Positions 23,904 to 36,859 of a stretch of DNA of 64,000 nucleotides are shown in pieces. The stretch is from Nematostella vectensis (Eukaryota; Cnidaria; Anthozoa; Actiniaria; Edwardsiidae): contig NC_064040.1 in assembly GCF_932526225.1 (NCBI RefSeq), positions 9,651,356-9,715,355 of the forward strand. Reading direction: 5' to 3'. Each line of letters starts with the position of its first letter. Position 1 is the first letter of the stretch. The notes below the pieces were generated by a model. It saw only the letters and a program-made list of their open reading frames with translations, was not told where the DNA came from and did no database searches. The translations under genes and the position numbers were made by a program.

Positions 23904-24797
23904 ACCGCGGTGATCCTAGATACTAATCACTCAGATACTTATCAGATACTAAACAAATACTAAAAACGGTCAGGGGGGTACTTTATAAAAAAAAATAAAA
24001 TAAAAAATAGCTATTTACCGAGTAAAATCAGCTAGAATCGATGGAAAAGCATTATAATTACGGTTTCTAAAATTATGTACAGCAACTTCTGTAATTTGTG
24101 TGGATCCTAAACTAATGTCTGATAAAAATATTGTGTCTGGTTTCTGGTTTAGGCGCATGCAAATTTCTATGCAATACACAATGAAATAGCTATAATATTC
24201 ATTTCTGAAACGTTTCTATATCGATTCAGCGCTATATTATTGCTAAATTTTTAAACAGCAAACGTTTACTTTTGTACTTTTTGGCGCCGACATAACAAAT
24301 GTTGTCGACGTTGAAGACCACCCAAGTGAAAGTCACACTGGGATCATGCGCTTGGAAGTCACGCTAGCTACATAAACTACAGCAACTGCGCTACATCGCA
24401 ACAATTATGGAGAGTTAAATATAAACTGCACTCGAATTGACCGGGATTAAATAAAATCATCCGAAAGACGGGATCTGCATAATTTTTTTACCAGTTTCTG
24501 ATCTGTTCAAACAAAAAACAATCAGTTGTTTTAAACTATGTGTATGTGTAGGATCGCCTTTTGATTTTTTCACACTAGTGATGAATGAAATAGAAATTTA
24601 GCATAAATCCGCTAAATAGCGGGAAAATCGTATCTCCAGCCGTACTCTATAATTTTATGCAAAAAATAGGTAACTTTGAATATTTTTTGTTATCAATAAT
24701 TACCCCCTTGCTATTAGTTTCTGTTTAGTATCTGATTAGTTTCTGATTAGTATCTGTTTAGTATCTAAGAAATTTTAGTATCTAGAATCACCGCGGT
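23904..24797. mobile_element. non-autonomous DNA transposon with subterminal repeats
   Basis: Termini ACCGCGGTGATCCTAGATACT and its complement AGTATCTAGAATCACCGCGGT (about 22 bp, one mismatch) bound 894 bp. Several AGATACTAA / TTAGTATCT motifs sit within 80 bp of each end, as in transposase-binding subterminal repeats. No ORF. No clear target duplication found. Confidence 0.7.
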
Positions 24798-24825
24798 CAA
24801 TCTGAACCTCGTCATGTTTTTAGAT

Positions 24826-24890
24826 CTTAAAATTTGGTGAAATCTTAGCCTGGACGTTCTTTTTAAAAAGGTTCTTATTAAAAAAGAGTG
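24826..24890. mobile_element. right end of the TA-flanked MITE family
   Basis: AAATTTGGTGA.ATCTTAGCC, TGGACGTT and terminal AAAAAGAGTG then TA match the right end at 62760. The left end was not found. Confidence 0.6.
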
Positions 24891-25596
24891 TATAGCAAAA
24901 TACAGACCACAAACATTTACTCTATTTCACGACTGACATGACTTGGTTCATTTGCATGCATTTGTATTGAATAAAGCTCATGAATAACTCAACGTTTGGA
25001 GTTAGCCTGACCGTGGAGCTAGCCCAAAGTGCCAAGTGATTTTTTAATTTGAAAGGTTATTATTTTATTCCTTCTAAAGGACACTGCTCTCAATATCTGC
25101 CAGGCAGAGTAAGAATGGGTTAGCATTTACTGTCTTTTATGCACAGAGATACGATAAGATGTAAAAAGTACTTTTTAGCAAATGCGAAAGCCTTAAAACA
25201 TTATTTAACTTTTGTCTCATGTTTCCTTGTAATACTGTGTAACGTTTAGAAAGGAATTCCCATGAAAGGGACTTTTATACTGGGGAACAGGCGCAGGGTG
25301 CGCGCACACCTCCTATTGGCGGCCAAAAAGTGGGTCATTTCTTATTAAAGAAATTTTCAAATACCATCCTTTTTCCATGACACCTATGACTGCTTACTCC
25401 CCTTCAAGGGGGTGGGGCACTGCGGGCACATGTCCCCCTCAATATTTTTTCTAATTTTTTTTTATAAGGAAATGACCAGTACGGCCTGGCTGTGTCCCCA
25501 AGCAGCTAGTTTAAGAGTCTCACGGGTTTGATTCAATGATTTCCTCTATTTACATTTATATAGGACATAACTGATACAGAGTGAGGCTAGTTTCTG

Positions 25597-28500
25597 TTAG
25601 AAATCTGGATTGTTATTATCACATGTCTTTTTCTCGGAATGATGGAAACCCTTGCCGTCACACTGCATACAAGGGACATCATTCTTACCCTTCCCTCGCA
25701 TCCAGTCTTTTATGTACTCGTAAAAAGGGGCCAGGGACCCAAAGGACCCTTGTGGTCCGACCAGTCCCAGAAGGATCGTAAACAAAAACAGCGAAAACAA
25801 AAGGGATAGACCTATCGTACAAAATATAAAAGCCCCAAATTGAAAGAAAAATAGAATTTTAGCGGCAAACATAAACATTGCTGCTCCCAACGTGGTGCAG
25901 GCACCGGAAATCACTGAGATGCCCACGTGACCTAGCGTGAACTTGACTCGATCCAGTCTGCAAGCGGACGGGCAGTTGACGTAGCAGTCCGCCAGATGAA
26001 CCACGTAATCCACAGCAAGCCCGACTACGAGCGTAAGATTTAGAGACTCGAGGACTCCGAGTTTCCAACCAAACATCGTGATGAAGCCGATGACACCAAC
26101 GGTGATACAGGAGATGGTGAGAATACACAGAAGGGCGACGGCCCAGTTCCCCAGCATCAGCAGCAAGATGGGGAAGGTGAGGCAAAGGCTGATAAGGATA
26201 CCACGGGTGGCATTTTCTACCAGAACCTGACGAGTAAACAGAGAAAGAAGGTTAGGGGTAGTTGCCCTATCCAGCAAACGTTTTTATGTTGTTGTTATAC
26301 CCGCGTGGCTTTCCTGTGTACCCTACCCATAATGACCCACGGGTGCGAATTTTTTTGGCTGAAATTCAAAGAGTGAGAGGAAGAGGGAACGATTATTAGT
26401 TAAATAAAGATCGTTTTATCCTGTGGAAGAAGCGGTGGTAGACGAGTAAACATAAGGAAGCTGATATGTTTCTGCAGCGTCTGAAAATTTGGCAAACCAT
26501 GAGAGTCTGGGTCTATTAGAAGTTAGAGGGGGATAGATAAATGTTTATGGAAAATGTTGACTTTCGTTACTAAGATTTCGCTTTATTAGAGTTAGAACAG
26601 TCAACAAGCAAGCGCAATGAATATGAAGATACCGGGGTAATGAGGTGAATGTACGTTTCTATGGCTAACGGGAGATTTGTACATGTCTAAGGGTAATGGG
26701 AGACTTGTACATGTCTAATGGTAATGAGATACTTGTACATGTCTATGGGTAATGGGAGACTTGTGCATGTCTATGGGTAACGGGAGACTTGTACATGTCT
26801 AAGGGTAATGGTAGACTTGTACATGTCTAAGGGTAACGGGAGACTTGTACATGTCTATTGGTAACGGGAGACTTGTACATGTCTATGGGTAACGGGAGAT
26901 TTGTACATGTCTATGGGTAATGGGAGACTTGTACATGTCTAAGGGTAATGGGAGACTTGTACATGTCTAAGGGTAACGGGAGACTCGAACATGTCTAAGG
27001 GTAATGGGAGACTTGTACATGTCTATGGGTAATGGGAGACTTGTACATGTTTATGGGTAATGGGAGACTTGTACATGTCTATTGGTAACGGGAGACTTGT
27101 ACATGTCTATGGGTAATGGGAGACTTGTACATGTTTATGGGTAATGGGAGACTTGTACATGTCTATTGGTAACGGGAGACTTGTACATGTCTAAGGGTAA
27201 TGGGAGACTTGTCCATGTCTAAGGGTAATGGGAGACTTGTACATGTCTATTGGTAACGGGAGACTTGTGCATGTCTAAGGGTAATGGGAGACTTGTGCAT
27301 GTCTAAGGGTAATGGGAGACTTGTACATGTCTATGGGTAACGGGAGACTTGTACATGTCTATGGGTAATGGTAGACTTGATCATGTGTATGGGTAATGGG
27401 AGACTTGTACATGTCGATGTAACAACTTACCCTTTGAACTTTCATCCAGTGCCATGCGAATGGAGGAAGGGGCGTGGTTTGGAAGGCGTTTTTACAGGTT
27501 GGTGGAAATGTTGCCATCTAGATAAAGGAGTATCCAAGAATATTACATTGAAATAAAAAATAATAAAAAAATAATTATCTAATTATCTCTAATAATCACA
27601 TCGACAAGCAAAAGCAAAAATAAAGAGGAAGAACTGATATACTAAATCGATTGAGCGTCAGATACCAAAACAACAGCAAGCGCCGCAAATCGCCGCTCGT
27701 ACGTTGCGCAGAGTTGATAACCAAACAGCGTACTGGGATTTCGGGGGATTGGGTCGAGTTGATAACCGAACACCCTGCTGGAAACAATTTAGGGGACGCA
27801 ATCCAACATGGCGTCGGTATCACATGACAACATAAACAGTAAAACCTTAACAATAACAACATAACAAAAATTATAACAATAAACAGCTAACAGCTGCATC
27901 AGCAACTTCTTCAACAGTGACAATAGCAGGAGAGCCGTGGCAGGCCACGTAAGATTGGGGGGCACAGTACAGAGACATTAAGAAAATATTGGGGGGCCAT
28001 GCCCCTACTGGTCATTTCCTTATAATTTTTATAAATATTGGGAACATGTGCCCCCAGTGCCCCACCCACTGCTTCGGCCCTGAGCAAACAATAAACGATA
28101 ACAGTATCATCAACAACAACAACAAATAAAAAGGCCAGATACAGACAAGGCATAGGTTAAAGGACCATTGAAAGTTACCTCCTTTGTAACAAAGTCTTCC
28201 CAGGCTCTATACACAGGATAACCTGTAGCGTATGCCAGATCCTTGTTAGTGAGAATTGTGTCGATCACGAAGGACGTATACAGAAGGTGATTACCATAAT
28301 GTCCACCTAAAGACAAGAGAACACTATCATTAAACCTTCGATTGACACGATAAATATTTAGCATCAACGTAAGATCTCGGCTGAAAAGGTCTTCATGTAG
28401 AAAGCGACTTCAAGATTTAGCACTCTATCGTGGTTCTTAGGCAAAGAAGGGAAACGTAGACCTTGTTTCCATATAATCATGGTCTATGTCGCTTCAGATT

Positions 28501-31500
28501 TTTTAACGCGACTGGGACGATTAAATGGAAACGTTCAAGCGATCGCTAGAGATGACAGAGAAAATATCAATTTCGAAAATATCAATTTCTGTTGGACCAA
28601 CCTTGAAATGTCCCATCGTCCACTGCAGTCGTGTCGATCTCTCCTCCAAGTAGCCCACTGTACTCGTCATAGTCGTCAGTGTAAGTCGTGTTGCCGCGAG
28701 TCAACCAATGAGCGAGCGCCACCTCATAGTACCGGTAAAAGTCATCGGTGACCGCTGACATGTTGTACAGCGGAGGGCTGTACCGCATCAGCTGATACAC
28801 TTTGTTGCTGGTCAGCGGTATCTTGAAAGTGGTTTCGTTCGGGTATTTAGGGTTAAGGCTCTCGGTCTGAAAGCAAGAGAGATCTGGATCAATCACATGC
28901 GAGACAGTAGTAAGGTTAAAAGAGTCGGTCGTCATCATTGCTGCTGATGTTGTCTTGATGCTATTTGGGCTGTTGTTATGATACTATTTGTTGTTGTGGC
29001 GATTGTATTTGTTGTTGATTTTGCAGTGGTAGTCGTTGCCATTGCAGTGATGTTGTTCGTAAGTGTTGTTTTGGTTATTGTTTTTTGCAGTGGTAGTTGT
29101 TGTCATTGCAGTGATGTTGGTTGTAATTGTTCTTGAGGTTATTGTTTTTGCAGTAGTAGTTGTTGTCATTGCAATGATGTTGATTGTAATTGTTGTTGAG
29201 GTTATTGTTTTTGCAGTGGTAGTTGTTGTCATTGCAGTGATGTTGGTTGTAATTGTTCTTGAGGTTAGTGTTTTTGCAGTAGTAGTTGTTGTCATTGCAA
29301 TGATGTTGATTGTAATTGTTGTTGAGGTTATTGTTTTTGCAGTGGTAGTTGTTGTCATTGCAGTGATGTTGGTTGTAATTGTTCTTGAGGTTATTTTTTT
29401 TGCAGTAGTAGTTGTTGTCATTGCAATGATGTTGATTGTAATTGTTGTTGAGGTTATTGTTTTTGCAGTGGTAGTTGTTGTCATTGCAGTGATGTTGGTA
29501 GTAATTGTTCTTGAGGTTATTGTTTTTGCAGTAGTAGTTGTTGTCATTGCAATGATGTTGATTGTAATTGTTGTTGAGGTTATTGTTTTTGCAGTGGTAG
29601 TTGTTGTCATTGCAGTGATGTTGGTTGTAATTGTTCTTGAGGTTATTGTTTTTGCAGTAGCAGTTTTTGTCATTGCAATGATGTTGATTATAATTGTTGT
29701 TGAGGTTATTGCTTTTGCAGTGGTAGTTGTTGTCATTGCAGTGATGTTGGTTGTAATTGTTCTTGAGGTTATTTTTTTTTTCAGTAGTAGTTGTTGTCAT
29801 TGCAATGATGTTGGTTGTAAGAGTGTTGGGATTATTGTTTTTGCAGTGGTAATTGGTGTCATTACATTGATGTTGTTCGTAAGTATTGTTGTGGTTACTG
29901 TTTTTTTAGTGGTAGTTGTTGTCATTGCAATGTTTTGGTTGTAAGAGTGTTGTAGTTATTGTTTTTGCAGTGGTTATTGTTGTCATTGGAGTAATGTTGG
30001 TTGTAAGCGTGTTGTGGTCATTTTTATTGCATATGTAGTTGTTGTTATTGCAGTGATGTTGGTCGTAAGTGTTGTTGTAGTCTTGTTGTTGGAGTGGTGG
30101 TGGTTGTCATTGTAGTAATAGTGGTTGTAAGTGTAGCTGCTTGCTGTAGCATTTGTTGACACTCCTATTATGGTTGTTGTTTCCTGGTTTTACCTTGTAA
30201 TAATCTTCCATGGCGTCCACGTGACACCGTACAACAGGCTTCATGGTGACCGGGTCCAGTCGGATCTTCATCTCATCAATATCTTTGGCGGGAAGTGACT
30301 TCAGCTTCTTACACAGTTTCTAAGCGCGAAAACATCAAAAGTAAGTTAAGAATGAGAAATTAGTCAATGATTTAGTTTGTTTTAATTGAAAGCCGGTGAA
30401 ATATACTGTAATTATTTCGCTGCGTTAAAAAAGGGTTTGTCTAGACATTTTTGGGACTACATAAACGAGATAATTCTAAATTATCGAGACTAGTTAAGAA
30501 TTGAGCGCCTAGCATCAAAGCATTTTTTTATAGGGTCCGAAAAAAGTTTTAAAAATTTTCCGGAAATTCACCCTAAAATGCAAAAACATTCTAAATTTTC
30601 TCCTAAATCTCGACTTTTCCCCTAACATTATATATTGATAAGAGAAAAAACCGTTCTATCGTTAAACTTTAGTTATTCTAGTTGTTTTAATACATTAATA
30701 AATCATTGCTCGCTATTAAAGGTTCTAGGCATGTCTGTACTTTTTTGGAACTACAAAAACTAGTTAATTCTAAATTATCGAGACTACTTTAGAATTGCTC
30801 GCTATTAAAGATTCTAGGCCTGTCTGTACTTTTTTGTAACGACAAAAACTAGTTTATTCTAAATTATCGAGACTAGTTTAGATTTGCTCGCTATTAAAGG
30901 TTCTAGGCCTGTCTGTACTTTTTTGGAACTACAAAAACTAGTTAATTCTAAATTATCGAGACTAGTTTAGAATTTAGGGTAACGTTTTCTCTGCCGTCGC
31001 CGTCATAGTTACGTAAAGACCCTTATGTTGGCGTTTTCTGCCCGGGGCATTACAGACGTTGGTGCGTACCAGCATAGCGGTCTGGCAGGGAGGAGGATTC
31101 ATGTCGAAGCTCTCGTCAAACCGCGCGGACCCTGTACACTTGTAGTCCGTAAAGTGACAGGAGCTGCGGTCACGGGTCTGCAGCCCCCACACAATATAGA
31201 CCTTCACCACGCGGTCCTCCTTGCTTGGAGGGAAAGCCTCGTTTTGAAGTATTCTGACGTCATACCAGTTGGTTCCTGGCCCTATTATCTCAATCTGTGA
31301 AAAATAGAATGAGTAGAAATTTTTAGCGGTCTCGCCCCAAAGACTGTTATAATAGTGGCTTGAGCTGACATTACGCACTGGTGAAGAAGCAGGAGCCTTG
31401 TAACGTGCTGTAAGAGCTTTACATCTATTTATACTACTCAGCTTTCCTGTTGTTACTAACTTTTAACAGGAATATTTATAAAAGTAGAGTATGAAGGATA

Positions 31501-34500
31501 CTTCAAAATGACGGTGGCCGAACTATCCAAAATACTGTTTGTTGCACGTGAGAACGTTGTGGGGTGGACATATAATACGTGACCACTTAATACGGTTAAA
31601 GAGGTTAAAATGCCTAGATTAAATCGAGCTTGATACAATTCACCCCCCTCCTCTCCCAGCCAGGTTGTTGATATCTCAAGGTTACTGGTTACCTGTTCTT
31701 CGTCTGGCTTGAGCTTGGTGGCGAAGACAGTAGCCAACACGACTAAGGCAACAAAGAGCGCCAATGTCACCCATCGCACGATACGATGAATTACCACTTT
31801 GCTGTAGAACACATCGCCGAGGAACTGTGCTATGGTCTGTGTGATGTCCCGGGGTTGCTCGGCGTCCAGAGAAGCGTCTCTAACCTGTTCACATACAGAA
31901 CGTAGACGCCAATGTCAGATCATGACATGGTCAAATGCGCTTTACATCCTTTCATTGGCTGTTCCACGCAGTTTTACAATGAATGTGATGAAGTGGAACA
32001 AAATACAAGAACTCCATTTTAAAGCGACATTGTCACCAGTTTACTTCCAGTGGGCCGGAAACCTCAACCGACAAGAGACAACTGAATCTGTTAGAATCCG
32101 CGCTATTTTACAGGCCTTCCGCCCTAAGTTATCAGTCAATAGACACACTGCTTTTACAATTTTACTGTCGAATCCGTTGTATCGCGACGCCGCATTTTCA
32201 AAACATGGATTTGTTTTTTGGGATTTTCTGTTCCGCCAGTCAAATTATTCTAAGCCAATCAGAATCTTGCCATCTCTCGCCTAGTGCAGTTGCCTGGCTT
32301 TTTGTCGCGACGCTATCTGGTTTTCGTCCAGAGGATAGCCAGGGAAGTACACAAAGCGAGACTCTGATTTGCTGAGAATGGTTTTACTGACGAAACAGAA
32401 AACCAAAACCATTTGTGTTTCGTCGGAGATTGTTATGTAATCTAGTTCCCAAAGTATTTCAGAATTTCAGAATTAAATAACCTCATAAGAGTTATCATCA
32501 GACGGTTAACAAACCTCATTGTTGCGGTGTCGGCAGCATCGAAGTCTGCAGCAAGGCCATTTGCAGCTTGTCCAGAACAGCTCATGCGTCACCACCACCG
32601 TCGGGAAGAAGATTATAACAGATAAGTAATTAACCATCACGATCAAGGCAGAGAAGACGCCGAAGCTCGAGACCGCGAGAAGCGGAGAGAGAGCGTTAGA
32701 CATGAACGCCACGAATGTAGTAGTTGACGTGATCAACATGGCGCCCGCTGCGTGACGATACGTGAATGAAAGCTTGTCCAGGAAGGAATGGTCACGATGC
32801 GTGGACTTGGCGGCACGCCATGTGTCGAGGAACACGAAGACGTCATCGGCACCAATACCAGCTATGATGAACACAGAAAGGACGTGGAAGACGCCCACAT
32901 AACGATAGTCCAGTACGATCCGGTAGATAAGATTGGCGCCGAAGAACGACGAGACGATGCTGAAGAGACCCCAGCTTGTGATCCAAAGGGACTGCGTCTG
33001 GCAGAGCATGAAGATAAAGATGAAGAGAAAGCTAGCGACTACCAGTAGCAGGTCACCAATCACCAACGACTCGATAGCTTCCGCGAACAGTATTTGCATG
33101 TTGTACCGGAAGCTCATTCCTCCGAGTCCATTCTTGTACGTGGAATCCAGTATTTTGCTGAACGCTTCTTTGGCATTGGCTCGTGCTTTCTCTTCCTGCG
33201 TCAGTGATTGATCCGCGGTGTTTCTGAACCCTTTCAGTGGGTACCCTGCGTACAGGCTAGAGCGGATGATCGATGCAGTCGCTTTTCCATTTCCAACAGA
33301 CGCATCTTTGCCCAGCTGGAATTCAATAATACCTCTTGTGACAGGGAGATCCTTGGCTGCTTCAAGAATTGTTGGAATGTTATCAAAATTCGGGTCGTAG
33401 AACACTGGATTGAGTGCACGAAATGTACCGTCAAAGAACCGGACCAATGAGAGGGGCTTCTTACAGACTTTGTTCTTCTCCAGCCAGCATATCTTGGACT
33501 GGTAGGCAGAATTGTTGAATAAAGAATCCTCAAAGTTCTTGATAGTGATGAGGTTCTCCTTGGTTATTACGTTCGCTTTGTTCTGGCTTTCGTAGTAGAG
33601 TATCAACACATCTTGACGCTGAGACCTACATCAGGGAATGTTAGCTATCATCATCATCATCATCATCATCATCACAATAATCATTAACACCACGTCTACC
33701 ATTACAATTACCAGCAAGTAATATTACCATTACCACAATCACCAACACCACCACTTTAACTATACATGGTCATCAACATTGCCACCACCACTATTACCAC
33801 CAACAACAACACTTTCACCATCTTCAATACCATACCTACACATGATCATCGAAATCGCCACCACCATCAACACCATTAGTAATATAACCATAAACACTTT
33901 CACCATGTCCACCACCGCGACCACTATAATTACTAAAACATAATCATCAAAACCTACACCAACACCATTACCATTCCCACCACACACTGCAATCATGACC
34001 CTGTATCGCATTTCATGACAGAGTTAAGCAACAACAAAGGCAACGCAGACAGAAACCGATGAGAAATCCAAAGAGCCATGCTACTTGAAAGATTTTAGCC
34101 GTTTTGCACAAAATAACGCCATGAAAATAGGGAGTAGACCCTCTATTATTTTGTTTTACAGTACACCTTGCCTAACCTTTCGTCCTGGACCCGGCTTGCA
34201 GTGTTTATTTGCCAATTAACGCGCGAGTCGCTTGCTGCCTCGTTCCACGCGTCAGGATGAAGCCTGGTCTCATCTGTGTACAGATCCATTGGAACCTTGG
34301 TGAAGTCCATGGGCAGGATGTCATAGCCACTACCCTGAAGCACCATGGTAACCATGATAGCAAGCACGTGACCACTGAGAGCTAGTGCTGGTAGAGATAC
34401 ACATGTTAACACTTAACCAACAGTGACAGTAAATAAAAGGGTGTGAAAAAAATGCAGGGTGGGGTCCAGAGTAATAGTTCACTGACTATGGGTCAATGTA

Positions 34501-36859
34501 CTTCAAATCGACATCATTCCTTAGCTCTGGTCATAGGTCACTAGATCCATTTAGAAACTTTTTCTATTCAAATCCACACATAAAATTAATCTTCTTCTTT
34601 GCTACCAATTACTGGGTTATCACCGGAGTTGAACTCATTTCCTAACATGACCATGTAGAAGCTATCAGAAGATTTCCACACATTGGATCCGTACACAACA
34701 GACGACGAACGAGAATACAATAGAACAATGAGATAATCTAGCCAATCCTGTTAGGCCTTACGAAATCACCTTGGACCAGCCACTGATAATGCAGGACGCA
34801 ATAGATAGGGAGACAAGACAGGTAGGCTTGATTTTTAAGTTTAAAAAAAAGCATTGTTTTATTTCGTCCCCTCCGGCTTCCTGATTGCAGGTCACGTTCG
34901 CCGCCCAAAATTAGAAATGATAATAAAATAGTGATCGACAAGATAAAATCAAGCGCTAAGACAGCATGTAAATTTTGAAATATGTGCTTATTTTCAGAAA
35001 AGTTCCATAGCAAAACCATGTAATCTAAACTTGTGTTAGTGTTTTTCATGTCCGTGTTACGTCCCAGCTTGACGACCGACTAAACATAAATGGCAAGAAG
35101 CTACTCTTAGTCAAAGCTCAAAATATTGTCAGTTTATACATTTCTCAGTATCTTTATCATTAAACTTGTACACATTTTTTATCGTACAAAACACGTTTTT
35201 TATCGTACAACACACGTTTTTTATCGTACAACACACGTTTTTTTATCGTACAACACACGTTTTTTATCGTACAACACACGTTTTTTATCGTACAACACAC
35301 GTTTTTTATCATATGGCTTCGACCAAGAAGAATCCCACTTTCCCCATTCTTGCAATAGCAAAATATCTGTTCCGCAGCCCGTTTATTTGCTGGCTTGGAA
35401 GATGTTAGAGCCCACGGTTGCTTGGAAAATAAAATCGTCCCGAATGGCTCTGGAGGCAATTTGTGTAGTCGAACTAATTGTGATGGGGATATTTTTTGGG
35501 GCGCTGGGACGGATGCTTGGGAAAAAAATCGATGCTTGACAAAAAGTGTGCTAAAATGCCTAACCACTGCTGGCTGGGAATGGTCCCTCCTGGGAAAAAG
35601 GAACAGATATTTTTCCCCAGCAACTTTTAAAATGGATATTTTCGGCATCAGAACATATTTAAACGACGAAATATGCCATTTTAACGTGTTTGGGAAATGG
35701 GTCTCGTTGTATGCCCTTGTTTGACCAAAGAAGAATCCCTTTTCCCAGCACGTTGTGTAATCAAAAATTAAAATGCGTAAAAAATAATCCGCCAATGGGC
35801 CGAGGAGCAGGTGGTTCACAAGAACTTTCACTTAACAGCGAGGGAAGAGACGGAAAGACTACTTAAACAGCCAGGGAGTTTCTTCAGGGCTAAGAAATAA
35901 TTACCACGACAGTTTTTCCCAAACATTTAATAGAGTTTTTTTTTCTACCGAAGTATCCCCACAACTTCCACGGGTTAGCCGGGTTAGATGGTTCCCTAGT
36001 ATTCTGATATTAGTTTTTCACACTTGAAGAAAGAAATAATACATAACGGTGCAATATCGTTGGATATCGTTGACGAAGTTTTATCGAGAACGAGTCTCGA
36101 TGGGCAAAAAGATTTTAACTTTTCTGAATAAAAAAGTGACATAAAAAAGAGAAGAAAATCTAGTATTTTAATAAAACTCGGAGCAATAGCTTAAATATAA
36201 CATAATTTGCGATCGCGATCGACAGCCCAGCGAAATACAGAGAAAAGGGGTTCTACCAGCAGGGTGCAAGGACTTCTCTGGGTTGTTATAAATCACCAGT
36301 TATACGTGTTGTACACTCGGTTTAAAAATTTAATGCCGCCGGCCGGTGTTGTTGCTCTAGCATCGATTTCGAATTTTCATGTCTAGTAAAAAGTAAAATC
36401 TTTCACGGATGAAGACTTCTGGTGACTCTAGCTTGTTTGTATCTGGCGATGGAATAAAATTATCTAGAAATCGTTCACTATTGTCTTATTTCGAGCCAGC
36501 TCTAGCGATCTATTTTGCGACCTTGTTGAATAATATATTATTTTATATTTATATAAATGCCGAATCATGTTATAGCAGAGTTTGAATATACCTCATATTT
36601 CTCGGCTCGAAAGCGCCTAAAATTTATTGACTGCAAATCAGTGCGAGGGCACTACACCCATAATATAAAGAATATAAGAACACAAAAACGAGTGAGATTA
36701 TCATGTCTACGAAATTTCAAAATATTGTGCAAACACTCTTGAATGTATCGACAGTATTTTGCTAGGGAAATAGCATATACATATTCAGAATAAAAACTCA
36801 CCGAATGACAGTTTGGGGTAGTTGAGAACGAACTTGCAGTAGGCGACCGGTTTTGTCAT
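25597..36859 (-). CDS. Dispatched-like RND/sterol-sensing-domain protein, copy B
   Basis: Ten exons: 36859-36802, 34387-34177, 33625-32515, 31884-31693, 31294-31070, 30319-30194, 28866-28602, 28306-28179, 27517-27431, 26226-25597. All phases agree, giving 1010 aa. Order as in copy A: short tail ending PKLSFALALSGH leading into TM1, luminal domain with VRFFDGTFRALNP, sterol-sensing block with GIGADDVFVFLDTWR (near residues 346-360), Cys-rich second luminal domain (CHFTDYKC, FDMNPPPC), and a TM7-12 bundle with GLAVDYVVHLADCY (Asp near 874). Exons 5, 6, 8 and 9 have exactly the same lengths as their copy A counterparts (225, 126, 128, 87 nt), proving tandem duplication. Copy B has two introns that copy A lacks (after exons 2 and 3) and lacks one that A has (within exon 7). 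A membrane transporter for lipid or lipid-modified cargo is inferred. Confidence 0.85.
26650..27417 (-). repeat. 28-bp tandem array, about 27 copies, copy B intron 9
   Basis: Unit GGGTAATGGGAGACTTGTAC then ATGTCTAA/ATGTCTAT on the plus strand. On the gene's strand the array begins about 14 nt after the exon 9 donor at 27430. Highly homogeneous. Confidence 0.95.
27935..28084. repeat. dispersed repeat family 3 (palindromic MITE relative)
   Basis: CAGGCCACGTAAGATTGGGG ... AATATTGGGGGGCCATGCCC ... TGGTCATTTCCTTATAATTT ... CCCCAGTGCC. Related stretches occur at 25425-25510, 41103-41265 and within 44479-45042. Non-coding, inside copy B intron 8. Confidence 0.6.
28950..30150. repeat. 60-bp tandem array with 120-bp higher-order period, copy B intron 6
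   Basis: Two alternating 60-bp variants, one with TTGCAGTGGTAG..GCAGTGATG and TTCTTGAGG, the other with TTGCAGTAGTAG..GCAATGATG and TTGTTGAGG, repeat as 120-bp dimers about six times from 29082 to 29830, with degenerate GTTGTTGTCATTG material on both sides. It nearly fills the intron between exons 6 and 7. Long open frames on both strands result from the period being divisible by three. Confidence 0.95.
30425..30976. repeat. 88-bp tandem array, copy B intron 5
   Basis: Units with GTCTGTACTTTTTTGGAACT, AATTCTAAATTATCGAGACT and GCTCGCTATTAAAG, about three good copies at 30700-30976 and one degenerate copy at 30425. Begins about 95 nt after the exon 5 donor. Confidence 0.85.
33647..33676. repeat. 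CAT microsatellite in copy B intron 2
   Basis: About ten ATC/CAT units followed by diffuse CAC/ACC-rich sequence to about 34000. Confidence 0.9.
34445..34650 (+). repeat. dispersed repeat, copy 2
   Basis: Partner of 7235-7445: AAATGCAGGGTGGGGTCCAG, TTAGCTCTGGTCATAGGTCA, and ACCGGAGTTGAACTCAT at the end. In copy B intron 1. Confidence 0.7.
35175..35312 (+). repeat. 21-bp tandem array, about 6-7 copies
   Basis: Unit TTTTTTATCGTACAACACACG in copy B intron 1. Produces artefactual open frames on both strands. Confidence 0.9.

Larger units (their letters stand above)
22928..25596. other. intergenic between the two Dispatched-like genes
   Basis: No gene supported. Contains the 894-bp inverted-repeat element at 23904, a MITE fragment at 24826 and, at about 25425-25510, a fragment of the CCCC.CAATATT/GGAAATGACCAGTA dispersed family also seen near 27990 and 41140. 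Confidence 0.6.

Noticed and set aside
29063..29944. A 293-codon Val/Ile-rich frame suggesting a membrane protein
   Set aside because: It is the translation of a 60-bp tandem array; no start context, no splice structure, and equally open on the other strand.
33760..34011. An 83-codon Val/Gly-rich frame
   Set aside because: It is low-complexity CAC/ACC sequence within copy B intron 2.
35160..35831. A 223-codon minus-strand frame
   Set aside because: No recognisable domain, it runs into a 21-bp tandem array, and it sits within a large first intron of copy B.
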